From: Syntrophorhabdaceae bacterium PtaU1.Bin034
GTDB taxonomy: Bacteria; Desulfobacterota_G; Syntrophorhabdia; Syntrophorhabdales; WCHB1-27
Direction: 5' to 3'
Length of the DNA: 46,403 nt
Assembly (NCBI GenBank): GCA_002067405.1
Contig: MVRP01000016.1
Span: forward strand, 1-46,403
Shown: positions 9,041 through 17,951 of the stretch, in pieces
Numbering within the stretch: the first letter of the stretch is position 1
Layout of the letters: every line of letters begins with the position of its first letter
Notes under the pieces: model-generated
The model's database searches: none
Told to the model about the DNA's origin: nothing
What the model saw: the letters and a program-made list of their open reading frames with translations, nothing else
Position numbers and translations under genes: made by a program

Positions 9041-9080
9041 ACCAATGCATACAAAACAACAAAGCTGGGCGGGGGGGGCA

Positions 9081-9638
9081 ATGGATACCATTAATCTAAC
9101 AAACAGCACAGATGCGAGCTTCATCGACCAGGTGAAGAAGGAGAGTGGAGAAGATCCTTTTCTCTGCTATCAATGTGGTAACTGTACCGCCGGTTGCCCC
9201 TATACCGAGTTTTTTGATTACCCTGTAAGTCAGATCATGCGGCTCGTGCAAATGGGGCAGAAAGACACGGTCCTTAATTCGAAGGCCATATGGTTATGCG
9301 CCACCTGCGAGACATGCACTACCAGGTGTCCTTGTGAGGTTGATGTAGCCCACATAATGGACACCCTTCGCAACATCGCATATCGGGAAAAAAGGTATAC
9401 GGAGAAGGACATCAAAACCTTCTACGAGTCGTTCCTCACGTCCCTCAAGAACCACGGAAGGATTTTCGAGCTTGAGATCCTTATGAGGTACAACATGACA
9501 TCCGGACATTTGTTCGCCGATGCAGACCTTGGGCCGAAGGTAATGTCCAAGGGACTCATTAGTTTCACTGCCAAGAACATCAAGGGTAAGAACGAGATTG
9601 CCAGGATTTTCACGAAGTTTGCAGAGAAGAGAAGATAA
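9081..9638 (+). CDS. hdrC: Heterodisulfide reductase subunit C-like iron-sulfur protein
   Basis: The start is ATG 9081, just after a G-rich stretch that can serve as ribosome site; it gives 185 residues, the usual HdrC length. An in-frame ATG at 9045 is possible. Two [4Fe-4S] motifs are complete: C29-x2-C32-x2-C35-x3-C39 and C73-x2-C76-x2-C79-x3-C83. There are no membrane helices, so this is the soluble HdrC type. It carries electrons between HdrA and the disulfide-reducing HdrB. It is the first gene of a run with hdrB, hdrA, mvhD and flx-type genes, which in Desulfovibrio and syntrophs encode an electron-bifurcating complex. Confidence 0.93.
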   Translation: MDTINLTNSTDASFIDQVKKESGEDPFLCYQCGNCTAGCPYTEFFDYPVSQIMRLVQMGQKDTVLNSKAIWLCATCETCTTRCPCEVDVAHIMDTLRNIAYREKRYTEKDIKTFYESFLTSLKNHGRIFELEILMRYNMTSGHLFADADLGPKVMSKGLISFTAKNIKGKNEIARIFTKFAEKRR

Positions 9639-9639
9639 T

Positions 9640-10584
9640 ATGGCTGAAAAGAGAGAATACGCATACTATGCCGGTTGTTCCCTGGAAGGTACCGCAGCTG
9701 CTTATGACGCATCGATCAAACTGGTGATGAAAAGCCTGGGCGTCGAGCTTACCGAGCCGCACGACTGGAGTTGCTGCGGGTCGACACCTGCCCATGCGGT
9801 CGATCATCATCTTGCTGCTGCCCTCGCTGCCCGTAACCTTTCAATTGTCGAGAAGATGGGCGCGTCCACCCTTGCCACACCCTGCCCCTCGTGTCTTTCC
9901 GCCTTCAAGACCACCCAGGCAAGGATGGCGAAGAATAAGGTTTTCAAGGACGAGGTGAACGAGCTTCTCGACGAACCGTACAACTGTACGGTCGACGCCA
10001 AGTCCGCGCTTCAGCTTATGTATGAAGACATAGGGCTCGAAGAGATGGCAAAGCCGGCGACCATGGAATTGCCGGACATGAAGATCGCGCCCTATTACGG
10101 CTGCATACTGAACCGTCCGCCCAAGATCGCGAACTTCGACGATCCGGAAAACCCTGTGGCAATGGATAAGGTCTTAACCGCAGTCGGGACAAATGTAGTG
10201 GATTTTGCCTTCAAACTGGAATGCTGCGGGGCCGCTTTCGGTGTACCGAAAAAAGAAACGGTTCTTCGCCTTACCGCCAAAGTCCTCGATATGGCAATCG
10301 ATGCGGGTGCAAACTGTGTTGCAGTGGCGTGCCCCCTCTGTCAGCAGAACCTTGACCTGCGACAGGGCCAGGTAAATGCGGCACTCGGAAAGTCATTCAG
10401 CATCCCAGTTCTTTATTTCTCTCAGATCATTGGCTTGACATACGGCTACTCCCCAAAGGAGCTTGGCATAGATAAGAACATTGTAAGCGCCGACGCGCTG
10501 ATCAGATCCCGCAGGCCGATCCAGAAGGCGGCTGAAGGAAATGCCAGTGAAAAAGGCAAGGCAGCGGCAAAGGAGACCAAGTAA
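9640..10584 (+). CDS. hdrB: Heterodisulfide reductase subunit B-like protein
   Basis: The start ATG 9640 lies one base after the hdrC stop and gives 314 residues. Two CCG-type domains are present: C13...C45-C46...C82-x2-C85 and C155...C195-C196...C231-x2-C234. In HdrB these bind two non-cubane [4Fe-4S] clusters that cleave a disulfide. All expected cysteines are there, so the subunit should be active. In bacteria lacking CoM/CoB the substrate is unknown; a thiol/disulfide such as DsrC is the favoured idea in sulfate reducers. The C-terminal about 25 residues are a Lys/Ala/Glu-rich tail beyond the family core. Confidence 0.93.
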   Translation: MAEKREYAYYAGCSLEGTAAAYDASIKLVMKSLGVELTEPHDWSCCGSTPAHAVDHHLAAALAARNLSIVEKMGASTLATPCPSCLSAFKTTQARMAKNKVFKDEVNELLDEPYNCTVDAKSALQLMYEDIGLEEMAKPATMELPDMKIAPYYGCILNRPPKIANFDDPENPVAMDKVLTAVGTNVVDFAFKLECCGAAFGVPKKETVLRLTAKVLDMAIDAGANCVAVACPLCQQNLDLRQGQVNAALGKSFSIPVLYFSQIIGLTYGYSPKELGIDKNIVSADALIRSRRPIQKAAEGNASEKGKAAAKETK

Positions 10585-12546
10585 ATGAGAGTCGGTGTAT
10601 TTATCTGCCACTGTGGAAGCAACATCGCCGGAACCATTGACGTCGCAAAGGTAGCCGAAGAAACGAGGAAGTTGCCGGGCGTCGTCTATGCAACCACCTA
10701 TATGTATACCTGCTCGGAACCGGGGCAGGAAGAGATCAAGCAGGCCATACAGCGCGAAGGGCTCAACCGCGTCGTGGTCGCCGCTTGTTCGCCCCGCATG
10801 CACGAGCTCACCTTCCGACGGACTGTTGAGAAAGCAGGCTTGAACAAGTATTTCTTCGAACAGGCAAACATCAGGGAGCACATATCCTGGATAGGACAGG
10901 ACAAAGAAGCCAACACAAAAAAGGCGATAGAGGCCGTCCGTATGTCCGTTGCAAAGGTCATGCAGGACAAGCCCCTCTTCTCCTCCTCCTTCAAGGTCAA
11001 TAAAAGGGTGCTCGTCATTGGCGCGGGTGTTGCGGGCATGCAAGCAGCGCTCGACTGTGCCGATGGCGGACTCGAAACGGTGGTCGTCGAGAAGAGCCCG
11101 AGCGTCGGCGGTATGATGTCCCGCCTCGACAAGACCTTCCCCACCATAGACTGTTCCATCTGTATCCTCGGTCCCAAGATGGTCGATGTGGCCCAGCACG
11201 AAAAGATAAAGCTCCATGCCTTTTCCGAAATAGAGGATATCAAGGGCTACGTAGGTAACTACCAGGTTAAGATCCGCAAGAAGGCAACTTACGTGGATTG
11301 GACGAAGTGCACGGGCTGTGGCGAGTGCATGGAGAAATGCCCGAGCAAGAATGCCTATGACCACTTCAATTTCGGCGTTGCCCCTACAAAGGCGATAAAC
11401 ATCCCCTTCCCACAGGCGATACCGAAAAAAGCAAAGATAGATCCGCAGTATTGCCGCCAGTTCACCAAGGGCAAATGCGGCGTGTGCTCAAAAATCTGCA
11501 AGACCAACGCGATCAACTACGAGATGCAGGACGAGATCGTCACGGAAGAAGTCGGAGCCATTGTGGTCGCATCCGGTTACGGCCTTCTAGATGTGCAGAA
11601 TCTCCCCGAATACGGCGGAGGTCGTTATCCTGATGTTATCACCGGCATCCAGTACGAACGCCTGCTCAATGCCTCAGGTCCCACATCAGGCCATATAATA
11701 AGACCGTCCGACCACGCGGAACCGAAGACAGTTGTCTTCGTCTCGTGTGCCGGCTCCCGTGACAAATCGTGCGGAGTTCCTTACTGTTCCAACTTCTGCT
11801 GTATGTATCTCGCCAAGCAGGCGATCCTCACCAAGGACCACATCCCCGATTCCCAGTCGTACATCTTTTACATGGACATCCGCTCGCCCGGTAAAGGGTA
11901 CGACGAGTTCACCAGGCGTGCCCAGGAAGAATACGGGGTAAGATATGTGAGAGGGCGTGTTTCCCGCATTTATCCGAAAGGGAACAAGGTGGTAGTAAAG
12001 GGCGCCGATACGCTCCTCGGAACCCAGGTGGAAGTCGAGGCTGATCTCGTGGTGCTCGCCAACGCAGTGACCTGCGCACCCGGCGCGCCGCAACTGGCCG
12101 AGAAACTTCACATCTCTTACGACACGAACGGATTCTACGTAGAAAGCCACCCGAAGCTCAGGCCCGTAGAGACCAATACCGCAGGCGTGTTCCTTGCGGG
12201 GGCTGCCCAGGGACCCAAAGACATACCGGCGTCGGTCGGCCAGGGAAGCGCCGCAGCCGCGAAGGTCCTTTCCCTTCTCTCGAAGGATATGCTTGAGTCT
12301 GATCCCGCAATCGCGAGGGTCAATACAAACGTATGCGTGGGCTGCCTCAAGTGCGTGAAGACGTGTCCATTCCAGGCAATCAAAGACGAGGAGTTGCGCG
12401 GCGGAAAAGTTGTCGCGAAAGTCATAGAGACGGTATGCGCAGGATGCGGTGTCTGTACGTCCACGTGTCCCTGCGGAGCCATACAGCTTCAGCATTTTAC
12501 CGATAACCAGCTCCTTGCGGAGGTCAATACCTTATGTCGGATGTAG
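10585..12546 (+). CDS. hdrA: Heterodisulfide reductase subunit A-like flavoprotein
   Basis: This 653-residue protein directly follows the hdrB stop. It contains an HdrA N-terminal domain (about 1-135, start MRVGVFICHCGSN), an FAD Rossmann motif GAGVAGMQAA (146-155), and clusters at 242-252 (CTGCGECMEKC), 290-305, 584-594 and 618-630 (CAGCGVCTSTC). HdrA holds the bifurcating FAD that splits electron pairs between ferredoxin and the HdrB disulfide. Its length matches ordinary HdrA rather than the larger HdrA2 or fused forms. Its last 13 bases overlap mvhD, implying coupled translation. Confidence 0.95.
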   Translation: MRVGVFICHCGSNIAGTIDVAKVAEETRKLPGVVYATTYMYTCSEPGQEEIKQAIQREGLNRVVVAACSPRMHELTFRRTVEKAGLNKYFFEQANIREHISWIGQDKEANTKKAIEAVRMSVAKVMQDKPLFSSSFKVNKRVLVIGAGVAGMQAALDCADGGLETVVVEKSPSVGGMMSRLDKTFPTIDCSICILGPKMVDVAQHEKIKLHAFSEIEDIKGYVGNYQVKIRKKATYVDWTKCTGCGECMEKCPSKNAYDHFNFGVAPTKAINIPFPQAIPKKAKIDPQYCRQFTKGKCGVCSKICKTNAINYEMQDEIVTEEVGAIVVASGYGLLDVQNLPEYGGGRYPDVITGIQYERLLNASGPTSGHIIRPSDHAEPKTVVFVSCAGSRDKSCGVPYCSNFCCMYLAKQAILTKDHIPDSQSYIFYMDIRSPGKGYDEFTRRAQEEYGVRYVRGRVSRIYPKGNKVVVKGADTLLGTQVEVEADLVVLANAVTCAPGAPQLAEKLHISYDTNGFYVESHPKLRPVETNTAGVFLAGAAQGPKDIPASVGQGSAAAAKVLSLLSKDMLESDPAIARVNTNVCVGCLKCVKTCPFQAIKDEELRGGKVVAKVIETVCAGCGVCTSTCPCGAIQLQHFTDNQLLAEVNTLCRM

Positions 12547-12965
12547 GCAAAGAACTTAGAATCGTAGGCTTTCTCTGTAACTGGTGCTCATACGGCGGAG
12601 CGGATACTGCGGGTGTGGCCCGCTTCAAGCAGCCGACCGATCTGCGCATCGTCAGGGTTCCGTGCTCGGGGAGGGTCGATCCCCTCTTTGTAGCCAAAGC
12701 GCTGGTAAACGGCGCGGACGGCGTGCTCGTTTCCGGCTGCCATCCCCGCGATTGTCACTATTCGGACGGGAACTTCTATGCCCGCAGAAGGCTTGAAATG
12801 CTCAAACGGTTCCTTCCCTTTATAGGCATTGACACCAAGAGATTCCATTATACATGGATTTCTGCATCGGAAGGCCAGAGGTGGCAGAAGACGGTAACCG
12901 ATTTTACCAATCAGGTCCACGAGCTTGGCCCAATCAACAAGGCAAAAGAGGAGAACCCCAGTTGA
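12534..12965 (+). CDS. mvhD: MvhD/FlxD-type iron-sulfur electron-transfer subunit
   Basis: This 143-residue protein of the MvhD family carries conserved cysteines in FLCNWCSYGGAD, VPCSGRVDP and GCHPRDCHY, which bind a [2Fe-2S] cluster. MvhD passes electrons from an electron-input module (hydrogenase, formate dehydrogenase or FlxABC) to HdrA. Here no hydrogenase genes follow; the next three genes make an NAD(P)H-type input module. It overlaps the end of hdrA by 13 bases and the next gene by 4 bases. Confidence 0.93.
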   Translation: MSDVGKELRIVGFLCNWCSYGGADTAGVARFKQPTDLRIVRVPCSGRVDPLFVAKALVNGADGVLVSGCHPRDCHYSDGNFYARRRLEMLKRFLPFIGIDTKRFHYTWISASEGQRWQKTVTDFTNQVHELGPINKAKEENPS

Positions 12966-13918
12966 ACGCTGAAAAACTGAAGAAGGCGGTGTCCGAGGTT
13001 CTGTCGTCAGTCGATGATGTCATCGGCTACAAAGAGGGATTCGACGCCCTCCACGCGGAGCCTTGCTTTATTAACAAACCCGAGCAGGTTGACCAGCTCA
13101 TTCTCAGCCCGCTGTGCGAGTACAACCTCGCTTCGTACCTCCCGTCGCGGAAGCAGAAAAAGACTGCGGTCGTGGTGAAGGGCTGCGACAGCAGGACAGT
13201 GATACAGCTCCTGCAGGAAGGGCTCATCAACAGGGAAAATGTGGTCATTATCGGCGTGCCCTGCAAAGGCATCGCAAGCACCAAGAAGGTGATGCGGGCA
13301 GTCGATTATCAGCCGATTCAATCTGTTGCGGTCAACGGCGATTCTATTACGGTCAAGACGGCAAAGGGCGAGAAGAAACTCGCTATCGCCGATGTTTCGC
13401 CGAATAAGTGCAAAACCTGCCAGTACCCTACGCCGCTCATCTACGATGTGCTCGTCGGTGATGCTATTCAGTCGGACAAGTCGCCGGACAGCGTGTACGA
13501 TGATATTCGCGAGCTGGAAGGCAAGTCCCTTGAAGAGCGGAAGGCATACTGGGAGAAAGAGATCAGTAAGTGCATACGTTGCTACGCGTGCCGGAACGCG
13601 TGTCCCATGTGTGTGTGCCAGGATTCCTGCATTGCAGAGACGCGCGACCCGCACTGGATCACTCAGGAGTCGAACCCGACCGAAAAGATGATGTTTCATG
13701 TGATACACGCCCTCCACCTGGCTGGCCGTTGTACAGAATGCGGCGAGTGTGAGCGCGCCTGCCCCATGGACATCCCCCTCGGCAAGCTCAAGAAGAAGAT
13801 TAACATGGACATGAAGGAACTTTTTGACTATATACCGGGCACCAATCCGGAAGATAAACCGCCTCTGTTCACCTTTAACGTGGAAGAGGAAAAGATAGAG
13901 GAGCACAAGCTGTCATGA
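12962..13918 (+). CDS. Iron-sulfur subunit of the Hdr/Flx complex (FrhB/FlxB-C-like)
   Basis: The start is TTG 12962, inside the mvhD stop (TTGA overlap), with GAGGAGA about 7 bases upstream; this gives 318 residues. The N-terminal half resembles FrhB/HdrA-partner proteins (VVVKGCDSRT, IIGVPCKG). The C-terminal half has two [4Fe-4S] motifs, C204-x2-C207-x2-C210-x3-C214 and C257-x2-C260-x2-C263-x3-C267, plus extra cysteines near 217-223. It probably corresponds to one of the two iron-sulfur subunits FlxB/FlxC. Which of the two cannot be decided by eye, so no symbol is given. Its ATGA overlap with the next gene indicates a single translational unit. Confidence 0.85.
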   Translation: MNAEKLKKAVSEVLSSVDDVIGYKEGFDALHAEPCFINKPEQVDQLILSPLCEYNLASYLPSRKQKKTAVVVKGCDSRTVIQLLQEGLINRENVVIIGVPCKGIASTKKVMRAVDYQPIQSVAVNGDSITVKTAKGEKKLAIADVSPNKCKTCQYPTPLIYDVLVGDAIQSDKSPDSVYDDIRELEGKSLEERKAYWEKEISKCIRCYACRNACPMCVCQDSCIAETRDPHWITQESNPTEKMMFHVIHALHLAGRCTECGECERACPMDIPLGKLKKKINMDMKELFDYIPGTNPEDKPPLFTFNVEEEKIEEHKLS

Positions 13919-14973
13919 AAGAGGCCGGCTATATTTCCAAAGATGCTTGGAAACCCTTCGTCGACTCCCTCGCGAAGCGGTATCAGGTGTACGCGCCGTG
14001 CAAAGAGGGAGACACCGTTACCTTCCAGCAGCTCACCGGGGATAAAGCGGTCTGTCTCGAACGACCGGCCCATGGCGCCCCGAAGGCGGCCATTTTCCCT
14101 CAAAGCCACGTTCTCTTCGGGTTTGCCTTCAAGAAAGACCCGAACGAGCCACAAAAAATGGATGTGGAACTTACGGCAAAGACAGAGGCTCCAGAAACCG
14201 TGATCCTCTGTGCCCGGCCTTGCGATGCAAAAGGCTTCACGGTTCTTGACCCGGTTTACAAGCCCGACCCATACTACAATGAACGGCGGGCCAAGACGAC
14301 CATCATCAGTCTTGCCTGCACGAATGCGTATGCGGGGTGCTTTTGTACATCCGTCGATGGGGGTCCTGCAGATAAAGCGGGTTCGGATGTGCTCATCACC
14401 GAGCTCGATAACGGGTATTATATCGAAGCCGTGACAGAGAAAGGAAAGGCGGCCCTTAAAGACGTGAACCTCCAGGATGGGGCCCAATACAAAGAGCAGG
14501 CAGAAAAGAAGCAGCGAGAGGCTTACGGCCAGGTCAAGAAGGCATTTGAAGGCGGCAAGGGCGTGAAGATCGCTCAGGAGACCTTTCAGTCAGACCAATT
14601 CTGGCAGGATGTATCTGCAAAGTGCCTTAGCTGCGGGGCCTGCACCTACATGTGCCCTACCTGCTACTGCTTCAACATTACCGACGAGACCAGGATCAAT
14701 ACGGGAGAACGTATCAGGAGCTGGGATTCCTGCATGTTCCCTCACTTCACGCTTGAAGCGAGCGGGCATAATCCGCGGGGAATCAAATTTCAAAGACTGA
14801 AACAGAGGGTAGGACATAAATTCGTGTATTATCCCGAGAAGTATGGCGAATTGGCCTGCACAGGCTGCGGCCGCTGCATCCGCCATTGCCCGGTAGCAGT
14901 AGAGATCAGCAAGATTGTGGCGTTACTGGCAGACAATGCGGGCAAAACCGCCAAGGGCGCTGAGAAGGAGTGA
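13915..14973 (+). CDS. 4Fe-4S dicluster subunit of the Hdr/Flx complex (AsrA/HydB-like)
   Basis: The 352-residue protein overlaps the previous stop by four bases (ATGA). It resembles anaerobic sulfite reductase subunit A and [NiFe] hydrogenase beta subunits: an N-terminal domain with CARPCDAKG and then two [4Fe-4S] motifs, C237-x2-C240-x2-C243-x3-C247 and C315-x2-C318-x2-C321-x3-C325. These proteins pair with an FAD/NAD(P)-binding subunit, and that gene follows after 3 bases. It should relay electrons between the FAD/NAD subunit and mvhD/hdrA. A true sulfite reductase is unlikely because no siroheme subunit is present. Confidence 0.88.
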   Translation: MKEAGYISKDAWKPFVDSLAKRYQVYAPCKEGDTVTFQQLTGDKAVCLERPAHGAPKAAIFPQSHVLFGFAFKKDPNEPQKMDVELTAKTEAPETVILCARPCDAKGFTVLDPVYKPDPYYNERRAKTTIISLACTNAYAGCFCTSVDGGPADKAGSDVLITELDNGYYIEAVTEKGKAALKDVNLQDGAQYKEQAEKKQREAYGQVKKAFEGGKGVKIAQETFQSDQFWQDVSAKCLSCGACTYMCPTCYCFNITDETRINTGERIRSWDSCMFPHFTLEASGHNPRGIKFQRLKQRVGHKFVYYPEKYGELACTGCGRCIRHCPVAVEISKIVALLADNAGKTAKGAEKE

Positions 14974-14976
14974 TGC

Positions 14977-15813
14977 ATGCAGACGAACAATAACCCCTAT
15001 CTTCCAGAACTGGCCACAATCAACGAGATCATCGTGGAAACGCCGAATATAAAGACCTTCAGGGTCACCCTCAACAACCAGGAGAAGATGAAAAACTTCA
15101 CGTTTCAGCCTGGTCAGGTGGGGCAGCTCTCCGTCTTTGGAGTGGGCGAATCAACGTTCGTTATCAACTCCCCTCCTACCCGGATGGATTATTTGCAGTT
15201 CAGCGTTATGAAAGCCGGCGAAGTAACGGCAGCCATTCACGAGCTTGCCGTTGGCGACACCATCGGAGTGCGTGCCCCGCTCGGCAACTCGTTCCCCTAC
15301 GAATCAATGAAGGGGAAGAAAATACTTTTTATCGGCGGTGGTATAGGACTTGCGCCGCTGCGCACCCTTATTCTCTTCATGCTCGACAACCGTGCGGATT
15401 ATAGCGATATTACGATTATTTACGGTTCCCGAAGCGCAGCGGACCTTTGTTATAAAGATGAGTTAAAGGAATGGGGCGAAAGGAAGGACGTGGAATTGAT
15501 CCTTACCGTAGACGCCAACTCACCCGGTGCCCCTATCCGCGAGGGCTTTGTGCCGACGGTGTTGAATGAAGTGGCGCCGAAGCCCGATGATACTATTGCG
15601 ATCACCTGCGGCCCGCCGATCATGATCAAATTTGTATTGCAGAATCTTGCAAAACTGGGGTTTGCGGACGAGCAGGTGATCACCACGCTGGAAGCCAGGA
15701 TGAAGTGCGGCATCGGTATTTGCGGACGATGCAACATAGGTTCGCATTTCATATGCAAAGACGGTCCGGTTTTCTCACTGGCACAGCTCAAGGCGCTTAA
15801 TTTCGAAATCTAG
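14977..15813 (+). CDS. flxA: FAD/NAD(P)-binding subunit of the Hdr/Flx complex (FlxA/AsrB-like)
   Basis: The start is ATG 14977 with GAAGGAG upstream; 278 residues. It is a ferredoxin-NADP reductase-fold protein: an FAD barrel (about 10-105) with FVINSPP, a nucleotide-binding domain with GGGIGLAPLR, and a C-terminal [2Fe-2S] motif in CGIGICGRCNIG plus a later cysteine. The same architecture occurs in dihydroorotate dehydrogenase electron-transfer subunits, HydG and AsrB. As the last gene of the hdr cluster it is the likely NAD(P)H-reactive subunit (FlxA), giving the complex its pyridine nucleotide site. A terminator hairpin follows 23 bases after the stop. Confidence 0.88.
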   Translation: MQTNNNPYLPELATINEIIVETPNIKTFRVTLNNQEKMKNFTFQPGQVGQLSVFGVGESTFVINSPPTRMDYLQFSVMKAGEVTAAIHELAVGDTIGVRAPLGNSFPYESMKGKKILFIGGGIGLAPLRTLILFMLDNRADYSDITIIYGSRSAADLCYKDELKEWGERKDVELILTVDANSPGAPIREGFVPTVLNEVAPKPDDTIAITCGPPIMIKFVLQNLAKLGFADEQVITTLEARMKCGIGICGRCNIGSHFICKDGPVFSLAQLKALNFEI

Positions 15814-15835
15814 AAAATTCAACAGAATGAGCGAT

Positions 15836-15870
15836 AAAGGCCGGGAGTCTCTCAACTCCCGGCCTTTTTT
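15836..15870 (+). terminator. Rho-independent terminator of the hdr-flx operon
   Basis: A 13-base perfect stem (15836-15848 with 15855-15867) closes a 6-base loop CTCTCA. The stem is GC-rich (GGCCGGGAGT) and runs into a T6 tract (15865-15870). It also separates the operon from the convergent nitroreductase gene. Confidence 0.93.
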
Positions 15871-15910
15871 AAGTTTGCGCCTCGCTACGGGCAGCCCGGA
15901 TGATCGAGGG

Positions 15911-16737
15911 CTACACGAACGTGATCTTCGGCGCTTTCCTTCTGGGAAGGCGATGATGCCTCATTGCGGGGTATCCCAGCATCATAGGATAGTAGTATGG
16001 GTGCTCCCCGGGTATGCCGACTTCCTCCCTGAGAGGCGACGAGGTGACGAGCGCCCCCTCAAGCAGCCCGGCCCAGCAGGTGCCGAGGCCCATGGTGGGC
16101 GCGAGGAGGTCCAGGTAGGACATGGCGAGGACTAAATCCACAAGGCCGAAAGCGGCCTCTTTTGGGGCCGATGCCACTATCAGCACGGGTGCGTCCCTCA
16201 AAATAGAGTCATGGCCCGACTCCCAGGCGGTGATCAGTCTCGGCAGGTACGGGCGGGCTTCGGCCACGGAAGGATCATTTGTCACGAGCTCGCGCACCCA
16301 TTCGATGGCGAGGGCGGCAATCCTGCGTATCCTGGATCGGTCTGTATGGATCAGCCATTCCACGGTCTGACTGTTGCCTGCCGTGGGTGCGTAGCGGGCT
16401 ACCTCGATAAGCCGCGTCACCTTCTCCTTTTCCACAGGTTTGTCCCTGAAGAGGCGTACGGAACGGCGGGACCTGAGGAATTCACCGCCTGTGCCTCGTC
16501 GATAACGAGTTTGTCGACAACAGGAGAAGTGAGTTCGAAAGGAATGCGTTCGTGGCTGAGTGCGCCCTCGGAACAAACCGTCACGCAGTGGCCGCACGAG
16601 ATGCAGATACGCTCACCACCGGGGATCATTTTAGGGAAGGGGCTGTCCTCCGAAGACGCGAGGATGCCCAGCGAGCACTCCCGCACACAGATACCGTCCT
16701 TTTTGCATTTACTCTCGTCAATCCTGATGAGCTCCAT
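15911..16737 (-). pseudogene. Ferredoxin-nitroreductase fusion gene with a one-base frameshift
   Basis: The start ATG 16737 has GGAGGTG upstream. The first part encodes a two-cluster ferredoxin domain (CKKDGICVREC and CISCGHCVTVC) up to about residue 84. The frame then shifts at about 16483/16484. The second frame continues into a nitroreductase FMN domain (FLRSRRSVRLFRDKPVEKEK, APTAGNSQ) to a TAG at 15911-15913. Inserting one G in the coding strand (GTG-GAA-TTC for GTGAATTC) restores a seamless VEFLRSRRS join, as in intact homologues. No slippery heptamer is present, so programmed frameshifting is unlikely. It is either a recent pseudogene or a sequencing or assembly error. Intact members bind FMN and reduce nitro, quinone or flavin substrates. 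Confidence 0.85.
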
Positions 16738-16972
16738 CGTCTTCACCTCCGCAGTTCCTTTTGTCTCTGTTATGGTACCATTTATCTGGCGCATTTGAAA
16801 CGCTCGTCTCGCTCCGGTTTTCTGCCCTCATCAACCGATTTCTCTTATTATCTCTCAAAAAGGGATTGATGCAATGGGATTCTTCACGAAATTGCTCTTG
16901 TCTCCGCTTCCTACTTCTGGTGCGCATCTTCCCTTGTTTTTACGCGTTTTCTGTGGTACTCTGCTCTACGAA

Positions 16973-17917
16973 ATGGCGAAGCGAACAAGATCCTTCCCTC
17001 TGTTTTTGTCGGTTTTTGTCCTCTTATGCTCGCTCTGTTCACCTGCATGGGCGGCTGGGCAGAAGGTATCGATCTCTCTCGGGGTCCTTCCCGTCATCGA
17101 TACCCTCCCCCTCATCGTCGGTGCGGAAAAAGGCTATTTCGAACAGCACGGGTTTTCGGTAAAGCTGGTCAATTTCTCAAGCGCGCTCGAACGCGATGTG
17201 GCGCTGCAGAGCGGCAGGATCGACGCCTATTTCGGCGATCTTCTCAATACCCTGCTCCTGATTAATTCAGGCCAGCGCCTGTCCATTGTAACCACCGTCT
17301 TTCACACGGACCATAATCAACGCATGTTCGCCCTCCTCGCCTCGCCCAAGTCGGGGATTATGAGCGTGAAGCAGGTCGAGGGGCAGCAGGTCGCGATTTC
17401 CAAGGCCTCGGTCATCGAGTATGTGCTCGACAGGATAGCGACGCAGTCAGGGGTGCGTCAGGACAAGATCAAGAAAGCGGATATCAGGGCCATTCCCATA
17501 CGCTATCAAATGCTTATGGCAGACAAGATCAAACTGGCGCTTTTGCCTGAGCCGCTTGCGGCGAAAGCCGAGCTGGAAGGGGCAAAGGTCCTGGCCGACG
17601 ACAGGATGCTCGATACGACCCTTACTGTGGTGGCCCTCAAGACAGAGCTTTTGCAGAACCATCCGGGTCTTTCCGCCAGCTTCATCGCTGCTTACGGCAA
17701 AGCTGTCCAGGCCATAAACACCAATCCTGATGCCTTCAAGGATCTTCTCGCCGAGCGGACACAGCTCCCTGCTTCGCTGAAGGGCCGTTTCAAAGTACCG
17801 TCGTTCCCCAATCCCGAGAAGCCGCGCAAGAAAGACATCAAGTTCGTTGAAGACTGGCTTTTGGAGAGAGGTCTGATGTCCAAACCGAAACCATATGAGA
17901 CGGTCGTCGCCCCCTGA
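16973..17917 (+). CDS. ABC transporter substrate-binding protein, NitT/TauT (NMT1/SsuA) family
   Basis: I chose ATG 16973 because residues 1-27 (MAKRTRSFPLFLSV...) then form a normal signal peptide ending SPAWA-AGQK; an in-frame ATG at 16874 would bury it. The mature protein starts VSISLGVLPVIDTLPLIVG and has AEKGYFEQHGFSV, the usual opening of NMT1/SsuA-like binding proteins. It should capture a small organic ligand such as a sulfonate, pyrimidine or aromatic acid outside the membrane. The ligand cannot be read from sequence. The ATPase and the permease-UbiA fusion follow directly, tying it to that operon. The sequence is not MqnA or MqnD, which share the fold but lack a signal peptide. Confidence 0.88.
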   Translation: MAKRTRSFPLFLSVFVLLCSLCSPAWAAGQKVSISLGVLPVIDTLPLIVGAEKGYFEQHGFSVKLVNFSSALERDVALQSGRIDAYFGDLLNTLLLINSGQRLSIVTTVFHTDHNQRMFALLASPKSGIMSVKQVEGQQVAISKASVIEYVLDRIATQSGVRQDKIKKADIRAIPIRYQMLMADKIKLALLPEPLAAKAELEGAKVLADDRMLDTTLTVVALKTELLQNHPGLSASFIAAYGKAVQAINTNPDAFKDLLAERTQLPASLKGRFKVPSFPNPEKPRKKDIKFVEDWLLERGLMSKPKPYETVVAP

Positions 17918-17951
17918 CCCTGACATCGGGCCGCTGCTGCCGAGGTGAGGC

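Larger units (their letters stand above)
8758..9080. other. Repeat-rich intergenic region before the hdr operon
   Basis: This 323-base stretch has no credible gene. It holds an 8-base-arm inverted repeat (8779-8800), a 12-base direct repeat GCATGTGATTTT (8875-8886 and 8988-8999), an inverted repeat CGCAAA-N10-TTTGCG (8919-8940), long A and T tracts (8951-9003), and a TTGACA (9015-9020) with a weak -10. It probably holds the hdr promoter and its control sites. Confidence 0.6.

Noticed and set aside
10393..11364. Minus-strand frame opposite hdrB/hdrA
   Set aside because: The plus strand encodes full FAD and FeS motifs; this frame is an antisense by-product of codon bias.
13915..15813. Anaerobic sulfite reductase AsrAB
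   Set aside because: The two subunits look like AsrA and AsrB, but the siroheme subunit AsrC is absent and the genes are translationally coupled to hdr/mvhD genes.
16471..16500. Programmed frameshift in the nitroreductase gene
   Set aside because: No slippery heptamer, downstream hairpin or ribosome-like site was seen; a plain one-base deletion explains it better.
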